Shown here piece by piece: positions 35,223 to 47,000 of a stretch of DNA of 64,000 bases. Both the position numbers and the translations under genes were made by a program. Below the pieces are notes generated by a model. It had not been told where the DNA came from, searched no databases, and was given only the letters and a program-made list of their open reading frames with translations. Numbering within the stretch: position 1 is the stretch's first letter; each line of letters opens with the position of its first letter. This DNA comes from Stratiolaelaps scimitus (lineage: Eukaryota > Arthropoda > Arachnida > Mesostigmata > Laelapidae): contig JABWDB010000008.1 in NCBI GenBank assembly GCA_019614645.1, positions 6,324,001 to 6,388,000 on the forward strand, written 5' to 3'.

Positions 35223-35870
35223 CTAGGCATAGCACCCATCATCCACCGCAACGGGCGCCGACACCACAGCGGCCCGCCGACTGCACGAGCGAGCGAATCC
35301 GGCGCAGCGAGCAGCGCAAACCGCCGGCGCATTCACACATGAACGCGTCCACTTCTTCCAATCACCACACCATTAAGCAGCAGAGGCGAGACGGCAACAA
35401 CCAACCAAAGACACCCATCTAGCCAGACCAAAGCGTCCCTCCCTCCCTTCATCCCGCCAGCCCTGAGCGGGCGATCCCGAAACGAGCCTGACTCCGAGAC
35501 ATACTCCGGTGACCAGTCCTCCCCGCTCGTTCGGTGGCTACTACCAGTGACGAGCGAGGATCAGGGATCTCCGCCCACTATCACACGCCGCTCGTCCATA
35601 GTCGCACCCGCGCCGACGCCGCGGATGAGAACGGTGTGAGTTGACAACAACCGCACGACGAGGCGATGGCTACCAACCAAGACGGAAGCCGCTGGCGACG
35701 ATCGCAATGCGACCGTCGTCTCATTCGCGTATAGCGGGACGCAGCACGCGACAGTGATAGCGGCGAACATCGCGCTGATGATTGTGGTGACGGTGTGGGT
35801 GATGAAAGCGCGATTAAGATTATTATCATCAGTCTTATTTATCTGCCAGTTGCTTATTATGTGCACGGTA
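35207..35870. other. GC-rich island with open frames on both strands, probable exon or promoter
   Basis: Two plus frames are open: 35207-35422 (His/Gln/Arg-rich) and about 35342-35638. The second is Pro/Ser-rich and ends at an ACG/GTGTGAGT donor. The minus strand has a frame with about 80% G/C third positions, including an ATG with G at -3 at 35770. That start is followed by a hydrophobic segment (Met-Phe-Ala-Ala-Ile-Thr-Val-Ala) that could be a signal peptide, and the frame stops at 35561. The plus frames gain length from low T content alone. The minus 69-residue secreted-like product is the best single guess. Confidence 0.3.
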
Positions 35871-36064
35871 AACATGTATTTTTGTATGGTGCCGTATGTG
35901 GTCTTCAGCGCAGAGAGAGAGAGAAGGAGGGAATTGCCTCGCGGTGGATAGGAGCCTCACGAAAGTCTTGCCCAGCTGAACATTTTTTCCGCTGTGACTG
36001 AATTTCGTTTGCTAACGCCGGTGCCATAAACCCTTGCGCTGCAGATACAGCAACAACCACGCGC

Positions 36065-36065
36065 A

Positions 36066-36101
<36 letters not shown>
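36065..36101. repeat. (TA)n microsatellite
   Basis: Alternating TA tract with one missing base near its left end. A CT tract follows at about 36174-36191. Confidence 0.93.
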
Positions 36102-36105
<4 letters not shown>

Positions 36106-36677
36106 ATATCTATGCGTGTTTGTGCGATTTGAATAGGAAAGCATGGATGAATGATTTTTGCTCCCCGTCCCTATCTCTCTCTCTCTCTCTCTGTCTCTCA
36201 TCTGTCTATGAACTCGTGTCAAGTCGAGTGTCAGCGAATCTCATCTTCAACAACTACACCGCTGTCCGTGTGATACCATTTGATATCGTTTTCGTAACGC
36301 ACTTCAATCGAACAACGAGTGTGCAAAGCTATGAAGAAGCTTTCGACACGAGCCCAACTCGCGCCGCCCTACTCAATAACACCACGTTTCTGTATAAAGT
36401 CGCGAGTATCTAGAAGAGGTGTGGACGGTGTGATCTAAGCGCTCCTATCGTGCATTCAAGTTGCTCAGAGTTGCGATTTGCGACGGAGTCAGCTGCAAAC
36501 GCTAGGGCAGCGGGTGAGACCGGTGGTTGTGGCTCGAAGCACACCGACAGTATAGATAGATATGACGAAGTCCAAGCTCGGAAACGAATCACACAACCGG
36601 AGGTGTCGCGGGCAAGAGTCTATGAGAGATGTCATCGAGCGATATCCGATCTAGGGAGAAAATATTCGCCCACTTAC

Positions 36678-36828
36678 CTTTGATCATCGGTGATTTCGCA
36701 AGCAAACTTTGCGATTTGCCTAATTCAATAACGTTGATGTTCGTATATAGATACACCGCGGGTAGTTCGTTTTGGAAATAATTAGTGAAAATGGGCCAGG
36801 CGATCGTGGGTCGACGAAGCCCAATTAT
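36678..36828 (-). CDS. Candidate internal exon, unknown protein
   Basis: The minus-strand acceptor ends at 36829 (TCAATACTCGCCGAG). Fifty codons and one base follow, up to a strong donor AAAG/GTAAGT at 36677. The peptide begins Ile-Ile-Gly-Leu-Arg-Arg-Pro and contains Ala-Val-Tyr-Leu-Tyr-Thr-Asn-Ile-Asn-Val, suggesting beta structure. The open stretch is only modestly longer than chance, and the acceptor tract is weak. The donor is the main support. Confidence 0.28.
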
Positions 36829-36839
36829 CTCGGCGAGTA

Positions 36840-38640
36840 TTGAGTGATTTTTGATTGCAGACAGTAGGGTTTCACAGTATTAGATGGGGACTAATGTATG
36901 ACGTGCAATGTTTCAAACGCGCGATTATCTCAAGCAGAGACCCAACCTCGTTATATCGCTTTCTGCAGCTGTGTATTGCACGACCTGCAACCAAATGGCG
37001 GAAGGTACGTTGACGTGTTGTCGATGGACAAAAACGTCCGAAACTGAAAACGAGACCAGGAAAACTGTTCATAGACGTTCGGTGCAGATCGATATCAAAG
37101 GAACATTGTGGGTCAGTGCCACGGAACGTGGTTACGGTCATCGCCGTGGTTAGGTCTGAGTTCGCACTTCATCGCACTTGGCAATTCCGGTGGCAATTGA
37201 AGCAAAGGCCATAGGTGGGAGTTAGGCGCCGCTATCGTTCAGTTCTAGGATTCCACACCATTTGCGGTGGACTTGCTTGTCTCCCGTCTTTGACGGCTTT
37301 CCTTCAACGTGGAAGAACGCTGCCTTCTTCACCGCCGGCTCCGCTCCTCGGCCAGGAGGCTCCACTGGCATAGGAACTATCGGGAAGGATGCTGGTTGCA
37401 TACAGCTGAAGGGCTATCCGAAATCAGTAGCAGTATTACTCTACTATTCGACGGCTGGAGCTCGGCGATCGTAACCCCGAGTTACGCTTTGATTTCGGTA
37501 TCTGATCGGATTTTTGTTTGGCTCAAACAACCAAAGTTTGCCTTATGGTATTACAGGCTTCTGATCGTAACCGATTATCATACTGTACCCATTAACGGGT
37601 TGATCATCTTTACATGTACACACCAACTAACGAAGGCGCTTGATAAGCAATGATTGTTATGGCAGCTTTCATTGTCCTTTCCTTGTCAACTCTACTCGAT
37701 GTATTATGCACAGTACTGTCAGCCCAGCTTTGCGCGCTTCGATTGTAATCTCGAGCGGGAGAATTTCCTTCCTTGTGAACATTACCTACTTCATTTTGAT
37801 GATCTCAGTGCTATAACAACATGTATAAACGTACATGTACAAAATTACATAGTCAGAGTAGGCACTGCATTGATGAGTAGATTCGACGCGTCTTAGAGCG
37901 GGATAGAGACCCTGCCCACACCAGCCCCCCCCAACGATCGCGTTCTTCTCGTAATCTCATCTCCTTCTTTGAACGAACGAACGCGCCGACGGACGGCCAG
38001 ACCGGCGGACGATACGCGAGATAGCGCGCTGACGCCCATGGAAACTGCTAAGCTCAACGAGAGATGTCTGAATAATCTCCCTATTTGCACTGGCCGCCGG
38101 TTTCGACGGCTCACAATGAGGGTTCACCAGCCGCGCGCACTTCACAATCGTTCGTCGCTCGAGTGAAATTTGAATGAACTTTATGAATTCATATTTGAGG
38201 GTCGGCTTCGACATCGGATTGTGGCGGGCGGGCGGGCGGTCGGTCGGGCGAACGAGCAGGCTAGCTGTTAAGGTCTGCCGCTGATGGTAGCCGGCGTCCT
38301 CTCATCAGCTTTTGCCTTCTATTCATTCCGTTTGGGACTTGGGTCGCTATGGACAGAGACCAGCGAAAGCATACTACCCCCTCCCCGAGGCCACATTGAG
38401 GAGCGTCGTCGTCCGAAGCAGGCCAACAGCGGCGACAGCCACAGCCGCGCTGCTGCTGCAGCAGCAGCAGCACCAGCTTTTGTGTTGCGCACATCCCGTT
38501 CCGGTAGTTCCAGACTTCGAAATCGAATGTATTTTCTAATTGCGTGTTGCACACGTATAATATTAAGTATAATCTAGCTTTATTACTGTCAGACAATGCT
38601 GTCTAGCAAGAGCTGCCCTGTTATCTGCATACGTGCATAG
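36840..38640. other. Spacer with scattered open frames, no firm exon
   Basis: 36872-37153 is open on both strands. 38281-38596 is open on both strands around a short GCA/CAG run (38446-38470). GGCGG-type repeats occur at about 38224-38246. No convincing splice pairs. Confidence 0.4.
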
Positions 38641-38643
38641 TTA

Positions 38644-39189
38644 ATGAACAGATTTCGAAAATTAATCGTCAGCTGGTATGTGTATTCTCGGCACTGTGGA
38701 ATTGTCAAAGATGGACATACTTGTACGATAACGTGTAATGTAACAGTAGCTATTGTACATTATCCCATTTTTGTTCTCTTCTCGTCTTCGTTCATATATC
38801 GATGTATGCATCCGATAAATACAGCTGAATTGGCACATAATATTGCGTTTTCTTTGAAATGCATTTGGCACTTTCCCGATGTTATCGGCACGATTCTATC
38901 ATCATTTTTTGATCGTGCCACCCCAGAGTACGGAACAATATTTGGGACGCAGGTTAGTGATCGCTTCGTTGTCTCGGAGGAGTGCGGTTTTAATATATTC
39001 GTATACACGTACAGTGTGTATCGGGAGCAATATGCAAATGTGTACACGTTAGAGATTTTGAGAGATATCTATCAGTTGCCGCGTTCTGTCGTGCTTGTTG
39101 AATCGATCAATTTTAAACTTGTCGTTCGCCCCGTCGTCTTGAGCTGCACACCGAAGAAGTTGAATAGAAAAGAGGTTGCGGTTAAGTGA
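38644..39189 (+). CDS. 181-codon ORF in AT-rich DNA, unknown
   Basis: An ATG at 38644 opens 181 codons ending in TGA at 39187-39189, the longest non-repetitive open frame in the window. Local GC is only about 40%, where stops should be frequent, so its length is notable. The product is rich in Val, Ile, Phe and Tyr with scattered Cys, has a hydrophobic stretch near residues 36-50 (His-Tyr-Pro-Ile-Phe-Val-Leu-Phe), and has a basic end. No family recognised. A second open frame starts at its stop and reaches a CTCAG/GTACTT donor at 39367. Confidence 0.3.
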   Translation: MNRFRKLIVSWYVYSRHCGIVKDGHTCTITCNVTVAIVHYPIFVLFSSSFIYRCMHPINTAELAHNIAFSLKCIWHFPDVIGTILSSFFDRATPEYGTIFGTQVSDRFVVSEECGFNIFVYTYSVYREQYANVYTLEILRDIYQLPRSVVLVESINFKLVVRPVVLSCTPKKLNRKEVAVK

Positions 39190-40111
39190 CAGCTATCCCT
39201 CCTGTTGTCTGTACGGTAGTGGTCACGGTGAACAAACACCATGTGAATGGTTTTTTCGAACGTCTTAATAGTCATACTTGTACTCATATATCTGAGGCAG
39301 CAACCGATATTGGTCGCTTATATTTGAGTAAAGCCTTTCAAATTGTCGGTCATTTAAAAACCTCAGGTACTTGACGAAGCATTTCGATCAGTGGTCTATG
39401 CAATAATAATAATAATAACATAAATAGTAAAAACTACATCCGGTGTTATCTGCCCTTGTCATTGTATTTATGCACTCTTAAGCCACTCCCTTAGCACAGA
39501 CTAACCATCAATTTTATCAAAATTCCCATATACAGTCATTAAAAATCGCGAGAAGGTTGCAGCATGCTCGTTATATTAGTTACCGTCAACTTACTCGACC
39601 TTGTAGCCATCTAAATACGTAATGTTTCACTATACCTCGTAGTGCCTCGACATCTAGTCAGTAGAAGATCGTCCCCAGCTGTGGCCACGAGGTAGAGTTG
39701 CGCTTTCCACGAGTGCCATTGTTTGCGGCATCTCGTTCTAGGTTTGCTGCCCTCACTCGTCGAATGTTGGGCTCCCTTTCATACCATTTACCTTGAGGGC
39801 AATCCGATTTTATTGACTCGTCATTTTATAACGATACGACGAATGGGTGGGTCTGTGTGTGTGTGTGATAGCTGTATGATATCTTCATGATTCCACAGCG
39901 CATCGGAATAAATGAGGCGGGTTATTTGTTCCAGGCCATTTACTGGTCAGCGAGGTGGGCCTTTTAAGCCCCGTCCTACAATCATGGTGACGTTCTGGCC
40001 TGAAACGACTATGGAGACTATTTGGATACAATTATCAATGAGAGAGCTGTCTATGCCGACAGTTGGAGAGGATGAAATATTGACGGGCTTCATTTGTGCG
40101 TCGGACAGAGG

Positions 40112-41435
<1,324 letters not shown>

Positions 41436-42290
41436 GGAAATTACCTGAATCAAATAGGTTGTTCATATGCTGTTGATATATATGATAATATAAATTATCT
41501 ACAATAACCAGTTTAGTGGTAGCAGAAGCACGTTAGGGTGCAAAATTGCACATGTTCGAAGGAGATTGCAATTCGTCAACATGGTGGGTTAATCAATCCG
41601 TCTCTGAAATGTTTAATAAGGTGAATATTGCAGTGTTTGTAAATAGGAAAGGCTCCTCTTGAAGGCAAATGAAAGCAATATCTATTTGGCTCAGGGGCTA
41701 ATAACGAAATGATGAATTTGGCTTATTATTTGTATCTCACAAAAGGCACATATGGCGCCAACTGTCGAGATGCACGGATCCCGCTTTACTAACTACAGCT
41801 TGAACTGCTATTAGGCCATGCAAATCATTGTAACAGCCTATGAGCAGGTTAATATGCCACCGCACCTTGACGCTCTTGCTGCTGCTGCTTCGACAGAAAT
41901 GCACCTGGTCCGTGCCTTCTTCCTCCTCTTCTTCATGAAATAACTGCAGCCCAACCAAGCGCAGCAGCTTCCGAATGTGGATCAGGACTACAATATGTAC
42001 TTGTTCACTAGAGAAAAGAATTGGTCCTGGAGGCGTGACTGACTGACTGACAGCCGCCCTGAGCAATGTGTGATGGACATCATCCAGGAATACATAGCGA
42101 ATCAGCCATCCAAGGTTCCAAGGTTGATCCGATCTGAGGTGACCCGATTTGAGGCGCAGTCCTTCAGGATCAGAGACCGCGAGATGTGTTCGCCCTTCGC
42201 AGCGATAGTAATAGCAACAGGCCAAGACGACAGGACCATGCGAGAAGTAGGCGCGAGCCGTCGTCACAAAAGCTAGAATGCCGAAGAGAG
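41436..42290. other. Right flank of satellite, no firm gene
   Basis: A 176-codon minus frame (41737-42267) with a poly-Glu run and a 68-codon plus frame (42070-42276) overlap here. Neither has splice support, but the region lies just downstream of the minus-strand gene at 42292 and could be its 3' UTR. A possible ATTAAA signal on the minus strand lies at about 41612. Confidence 0.35.
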
Positions 42291-42291
42291 C

Positions 42292-42699
42292 TCACAGCGG
42301 TCCGATCAGTTCGCCAGGTGTTGTTGTCCTGAGGAATTCGTGCCATTCTTCTCGGCCTTCACTGACCCTCCACCAGACGGCCATCCCAAAAACGAAAATC
42401 AAAAGGCCCAAGCTGATCAACATCGTCATAAGCATCGTTGCCGACCCGCCGTAACCAAGCAAACCTAACGAGCTGTTGCCTTGCCCCGCAAACGCGATAC
42501 CGTCCTCCGGCAAGCGATCGTTCGTGGTCCCCATCTGGGAGCCATTTTTGCACTTGGTTGTGGGCCTTGTTGCACTCTCGCGTACACGAGATGCAAGCGA
42601 TAGGGTACCCTCAGAAGATAAGTGGCCGACGTTTGTATTTCGCGCTCAAGCTAACCTAAGGAAAAACAGTAGTCATTAGTTACAGCCTGGTTAGTTTAC

Positions 42700-42736
<37 letters not shown>

Positions 42737-43274
42737 AAAAAAGGTATCAAGTTGTATAAATGATTCCACGTTCGAACAAAAAATAATTAGGCACTTCGCG
42801 GGATATAAAGTGAAGAGAAAAGAAATATCGAGTACAGTTGCTAATAAGCCAACACAACAAACTTCAATCGCGCCCAATTTAAATTATGGATGTATTACCT
42901 ACATATATCCCATGTACAGTTCAATAAAATGAATACGTCAATTTAAGAACGTGAATACGAAACATACACGCAATATTTCGACATATAACACAAGAGTAAG
43001 CAAGCAGCAAAGGGTGGCTAGCCAAAATTGTGGTGGCAACATTTTCAAAGTTTACCTCATCCACTGCCACTAGCAGGAAGGCATTACCATTGTATTGTAT
43101 TATGCCTTCAATACCTTTATCGTCTTCACCTGAGTTTCTCCTCCGGAGCCAGCCTTCGGGCTGACTCAGCTGAGTCTCACCGCGACACCGCCATTGGCAT
43201 ACAACGGGCTGACGGAGCGTCCCGTCCCCCCTTCCTCTCTTTCTTTCTCTCAACCTCTCCAACGCCTGTTGCCG
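42292..43274 (-). CDS. Two-exon 3' end of a single-pass membrane protein, 5' incomplete
   Basis: Exon A is 43274-43056 (73 codons, donor GATGAG/GTAAAC). Exon B is 42609-42292 (acceptor ACTTATCTTCTGAG, 105 codons and stop). Both sites are phase 0, so the 446-bp intron keeps frame. Exon B encodes a polar segment with a Cys and two possible N-glycosylation sites (Asn-Gly-Ser and Asn-Ser-Ser). A roughly 25-residue hydrophobic helix follows (Ala-Thr-Met-Leu-Met-Thr-Met-Leu-Ile-Ser-Leu and on), then a short cytoplasmic tail rich in Glu and Thr. This reads as an outside-to-inside receptor or adhesion-type end. Family unrecognised. A second donor/acceptor pair (AACTCAG/GTGAAG with an acceptor at 42645) also keeps frame. 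Confidence 0.42.
42703..42733. repeat. (TA)n microsatellite
   Basis: Alternating TA tract inside the intron of the minus-strand membrane-protein model. Confidence 0.93.
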
Positions 43275-43284
43275 CTGGTATCAG

Positions 43285-43484
43285 ACAAGTTGGCGCCACC
43301 ACTGCGAATTCCAATGGCGAAAGTCAGCGTGCGCCTGTCTGATCGCTGTCAGACACTGCGACTTGCGGCCCGTGCTCTTTTCCTTCGTCTCCTCGTCGGA
43401 CCTCGGGGGTGCGTTGGCCGGGGGATTAGGATGGGGCAGCTTTTCAGCTGGCTACTCACTCCATGCGCGTATCAGGCCGCCTGA
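43285..43484 (+). CDS. Candidate terminal exon, Leu/Arg-rich basic protein
   Basis: A long pyrimidine tract (about 43224-43261) leads to the acceptor GGTATCAG at 43284. The frame that follows (two bases, then 65 codons) ends in TGA at 43482-43484. It contains an internal ATG (Met-Ala-Lys-Val-Ser-Val-Arg-Leu), a Leu/Arg-rich helix and a hydrophobic end. It lies on the opposite strand just beyond exon A of the minus-strand gene, and its pyrimidine tract overlaps that exon's Arg/Glu-rich start, so both may not be true. Confidence 0.3.
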
Positions 43485-44499
43485 CTCGACCCAGTTTTCA
43501 TAGCCCATTCAATTCACGCGGTGTTGTGTATTGTGCAGAGCTGTTTGTTGTGAAACGGTCGCGCGCTCTGCCGGGCGGTCGTCACATCGCCCAATCTCAC
43601 AGACGTGTTTAATTGGCTCGTTTATCAGGGGACGGCAATTTATCAGGATTCACGATTCGGTATTGGTCCATGTCCATGTGTGTGTGTGTGTATGTGTTAA
43701 TATCGCGAACGTTGTTACACGTTGTAGCAAGCGTAGCTGCAGTTAGCAGCTGTAGATATTGAGCTATTAGCTATGGGCTCGTATAGTGGATTTTCCAGCG
43801 GTTGGCGTCACTAAACTGTTGTGATATTGCCATGTGCTTGCACTGTCTAACGCACTAGTCGCCACTTCATCCTATATAAATGTACTTAATGCAATGAGAT
43901 TGGGGATAACAGGATGTTAGCACGTGAATCTCTCATTAGCTTTATTACTGCTAAATATCATCTTGAAACGTGCTTAACGATGAAACGGTGGAGAAAAAAA
44001 AACTCAAAAAAACTATGTGCTCACTGTGTGCATATATCAACAGTAGATAAATATATATTTAGACAGACACTCAAATCTGACCATCCGCCATTATCCTATG
44101 AAAAATTTCGAATCGGCATCATAGCAACTATCATATATAGATATCCATCACTTGTGGGAATTTCTTCGGTTGACCCACATTGAATAGGAAGTCTCGTGCA
44201 TGTCGGCTCTCGTTTGAATAGTGCCAAGGAGGCGTATTGAAGTTGGACGGCTAGTGACCGAGCGAGCCAGCGAGCTCCAACCCGCACACTTATATATATA
44301 TATATATATATATATGTGGGCTTCACCCTGACAAAAGGATGAGGAACAGCCAGATATCTAGACTGACGAAGGTATGCAGCCTGTCGGGTATACAACGTAA
44401 ATCGATGTTGAGATAGGCAGCAGAAAAGAAAGGCAAGGGTCCACATAGTGGGCAGTAGTGAGTCGGCACTATATCCCCTACGCTTAGCCAGTAGATCAA

Positions 44500-44537
<38 letters not shown>

Positions 44538-45022
44538 ACGAATATGTAGGGTACGTACAATGTGCTCTATCTGAATACAGAATTGATATGCTCTGCCGGC
44601 CGCGTTGTCGTTATCGGAGGAATCTAAATAAGATTTTCTTCGTTCCAATTATAGTGGAAAGGTGAGGAGTGAGTCGGTTGTAAACAGCTGCTTACGAAGT
44701 TCCTTCCTTTGTGAGGTTTTTGGTCGACACGGGCAGCAGGAGCACAATTGCATGTGAGCATCTCGCCAAGAAGTGGTACGGTACACCAACGTCTAGGAAT
44801 GGCTCCTAACAAGATATCACTGGGGAGAGCCACAAGCCGACGAGCATTGAAATCAGTAGATTCGATATACACTGCGAAATATTATTTAGTGGTATATACC
44901 GTCTCATCCTTTTGCACACGAGTGGGTGTCGTCGTTGCGAAGCGGTCCCCGAGAAATAACGCTATTTAAGAACAACCTGACGAACTAGCCCGAGTCCCGC
45001 TAGACACACGGCGCCTGGCGCA

Positions 45023-45057
<35 letters not shown>

Positions 45058-46000
45058 TGCTTCGATACGTTGGGGCTACCGGCACATCGGCAAGCAAGGT
45101 AGTCTGTGTCGACTCGAACAATCCAGATCGGCTTAACCAAATGTGGCATTATATTTGTTAATCGTATATACATAGTAAACAAGAGATCCTTCGAATAAAT
45201 CCGTCCGGTCATCACGTGACCGTTACGAAGATGAAATACGTCGACAGAAATGCACGTTCCCTTTTATCCACTCCATCGAAATTCCTTCATTTTATAGACT
45301 CGTCCCGGCCATTTGCTAACTCAAGCTAACCTCATAGCTTCGAATACCAATGGAAATGTCACCTGACTTCTATCAGCTTCCATTTGAATTGAGAGGACTT
45401 ATTCTGAAAGGCTGCCAATGTGATTTGGCTGGGGGCTGACTTAAACGGATATGTGTCAAAAATGTGCAAACTCATCAGGTGGTTTAGAACAATGCCATCA
45501 TTCGCAACGCCCACAGTCCCATCTAATATACGCACCTCTTAAGAACAAGAGGTACTAAGGCAGATTTTTGCCCAACCGTTGCTGAGTACTCGGAGGGTTA
45601 TCCTTTTCGACATCCGATTTCACTTTTTCACGTTACTGTCCACTTTTTCTCTGTGGACACGCTTGATTTCACATGGACTGGGAAGGATCTGTTCCGATAA
45701 GCGTTCCCCTATGTTTTCACATTGCGTAGCCTTTGTGAAGAAGGATGGAGTTATTCCTCTCTCTTCTTGCTTTTTAATTTTCCTCCGTTGTAGAAAAGGC
45801 CGTCGACACGTGCATACTCCACTGGCCTTCCTCGCAGCAACAGCAGCAGCATCGCGATACCTCTATCGTGTATAAGACGAGGAGCCAAAGCTAAAAAGTC
45901 ATAATTTATTTTGCTAAATATGAAACGAATCGGCTGATTAGCTCCCCCACCGCCCATCATCAGATCGTCGCTACGGAGCCTATCTGCAAATGGCCATTCC
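43485..46000. other. Spacer with three TA tracts; no firm gene
   Basis: (TA)n at 44291-44315, 44503-44534 and 45026-45056. A (GT)n tract lies at about 43677-43692. Open frames here mostly run through repeats. Confidence 0.5.
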
Positions 46001-47000
46001 AACACCAAATGCTTTTGTCATATGCATAATGCACGACAATCCAGTGCAACGGCACTATTCACTTGTGAGCACCTAACTTCTATTTGTGCCCCTGCTCACA
46101 ACGTATTGCTCCCACCTCTCGGTGGCGCTACACCCTTTGCTCTTGCTTTTTTTCATATTCATTCCTCCGTTCTTTTCGCACCTATCTATCGTTTTTCCTG
46201 TCTTTGCTGTCCCTGCTCTTGCGCGGTCTCTCCTTCTCTCTCGAACTTCATCTCTATATCTTCTGGATCCCTTTGCTGACTCTCACACTGTCTCAATCAG
46301 TCTATCGCCAGCGACACCACAACCGCCCATATGGGCACCACCGCCGCCACCGCAAAAGTCCTATCTCGCCCGTTGCTCCCCGGTCGGCTCTCGGCACCGG
46401 GACGATTTTGCCAGCTTCCTCTATACATATATCGTGTATGGGCGCCGAGCGAGAACGTCGGGGTGTTGAGATATTTGTGGGAGGGGAGAGGGAGCATTGC
46501 TAGAAACGGCGGGGCCGGTCGAGCTGGTCCACCAGGCCTCCGGCACAGTCCCTGTCGCCGCGTCATTTCCTATCATCAGGCCATTTAGCATCTCTTATAG
46601 CAGAAACCTCCCCGGCAGAAGCAGCAGTGGGCGCACACACACACACACAGACCCCATGTGTCCCCATCACAGAGGCCTTTCCCTTGAGGGAAATCAACGC
46701 ATGTAAAGGACAAGGTGTCCTACACTAGTCTTGCAGTAGCACTACTACGACTACTATATTGGGATGCTATACTGCTCCCACAACGGTGGAAAGAAGCTGC
46801 ACAGCGACGAACTGAACGAAGATAGGGTGAATGGCTGGCACGGGAAAATAACTGTCCGGGGGAGGTTGAGGCGATTGCTAGCAGCGGTCAAAAATGGGGC
46901 GTTACAAGTACCCAAGCAGCGGCAGTGAGCTCGTGCCTGAAGACGGCACAACTGGGGCGGGGAGGTCCCAATAAGAGCACCATTACGACTGTGACGATCA
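46001..47000. other. GC-rich patch with competing frames
   Basis: 46084-46588 is open in two plus frames (127 and 139 codons) and one minus frame (89 codons). C- and T-rich sequence inflates the plus frames with Leu/Ser/Pro. A (CA)n run lies at 46635-46648. No consistent splice pair found. Confidence 0.35.
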
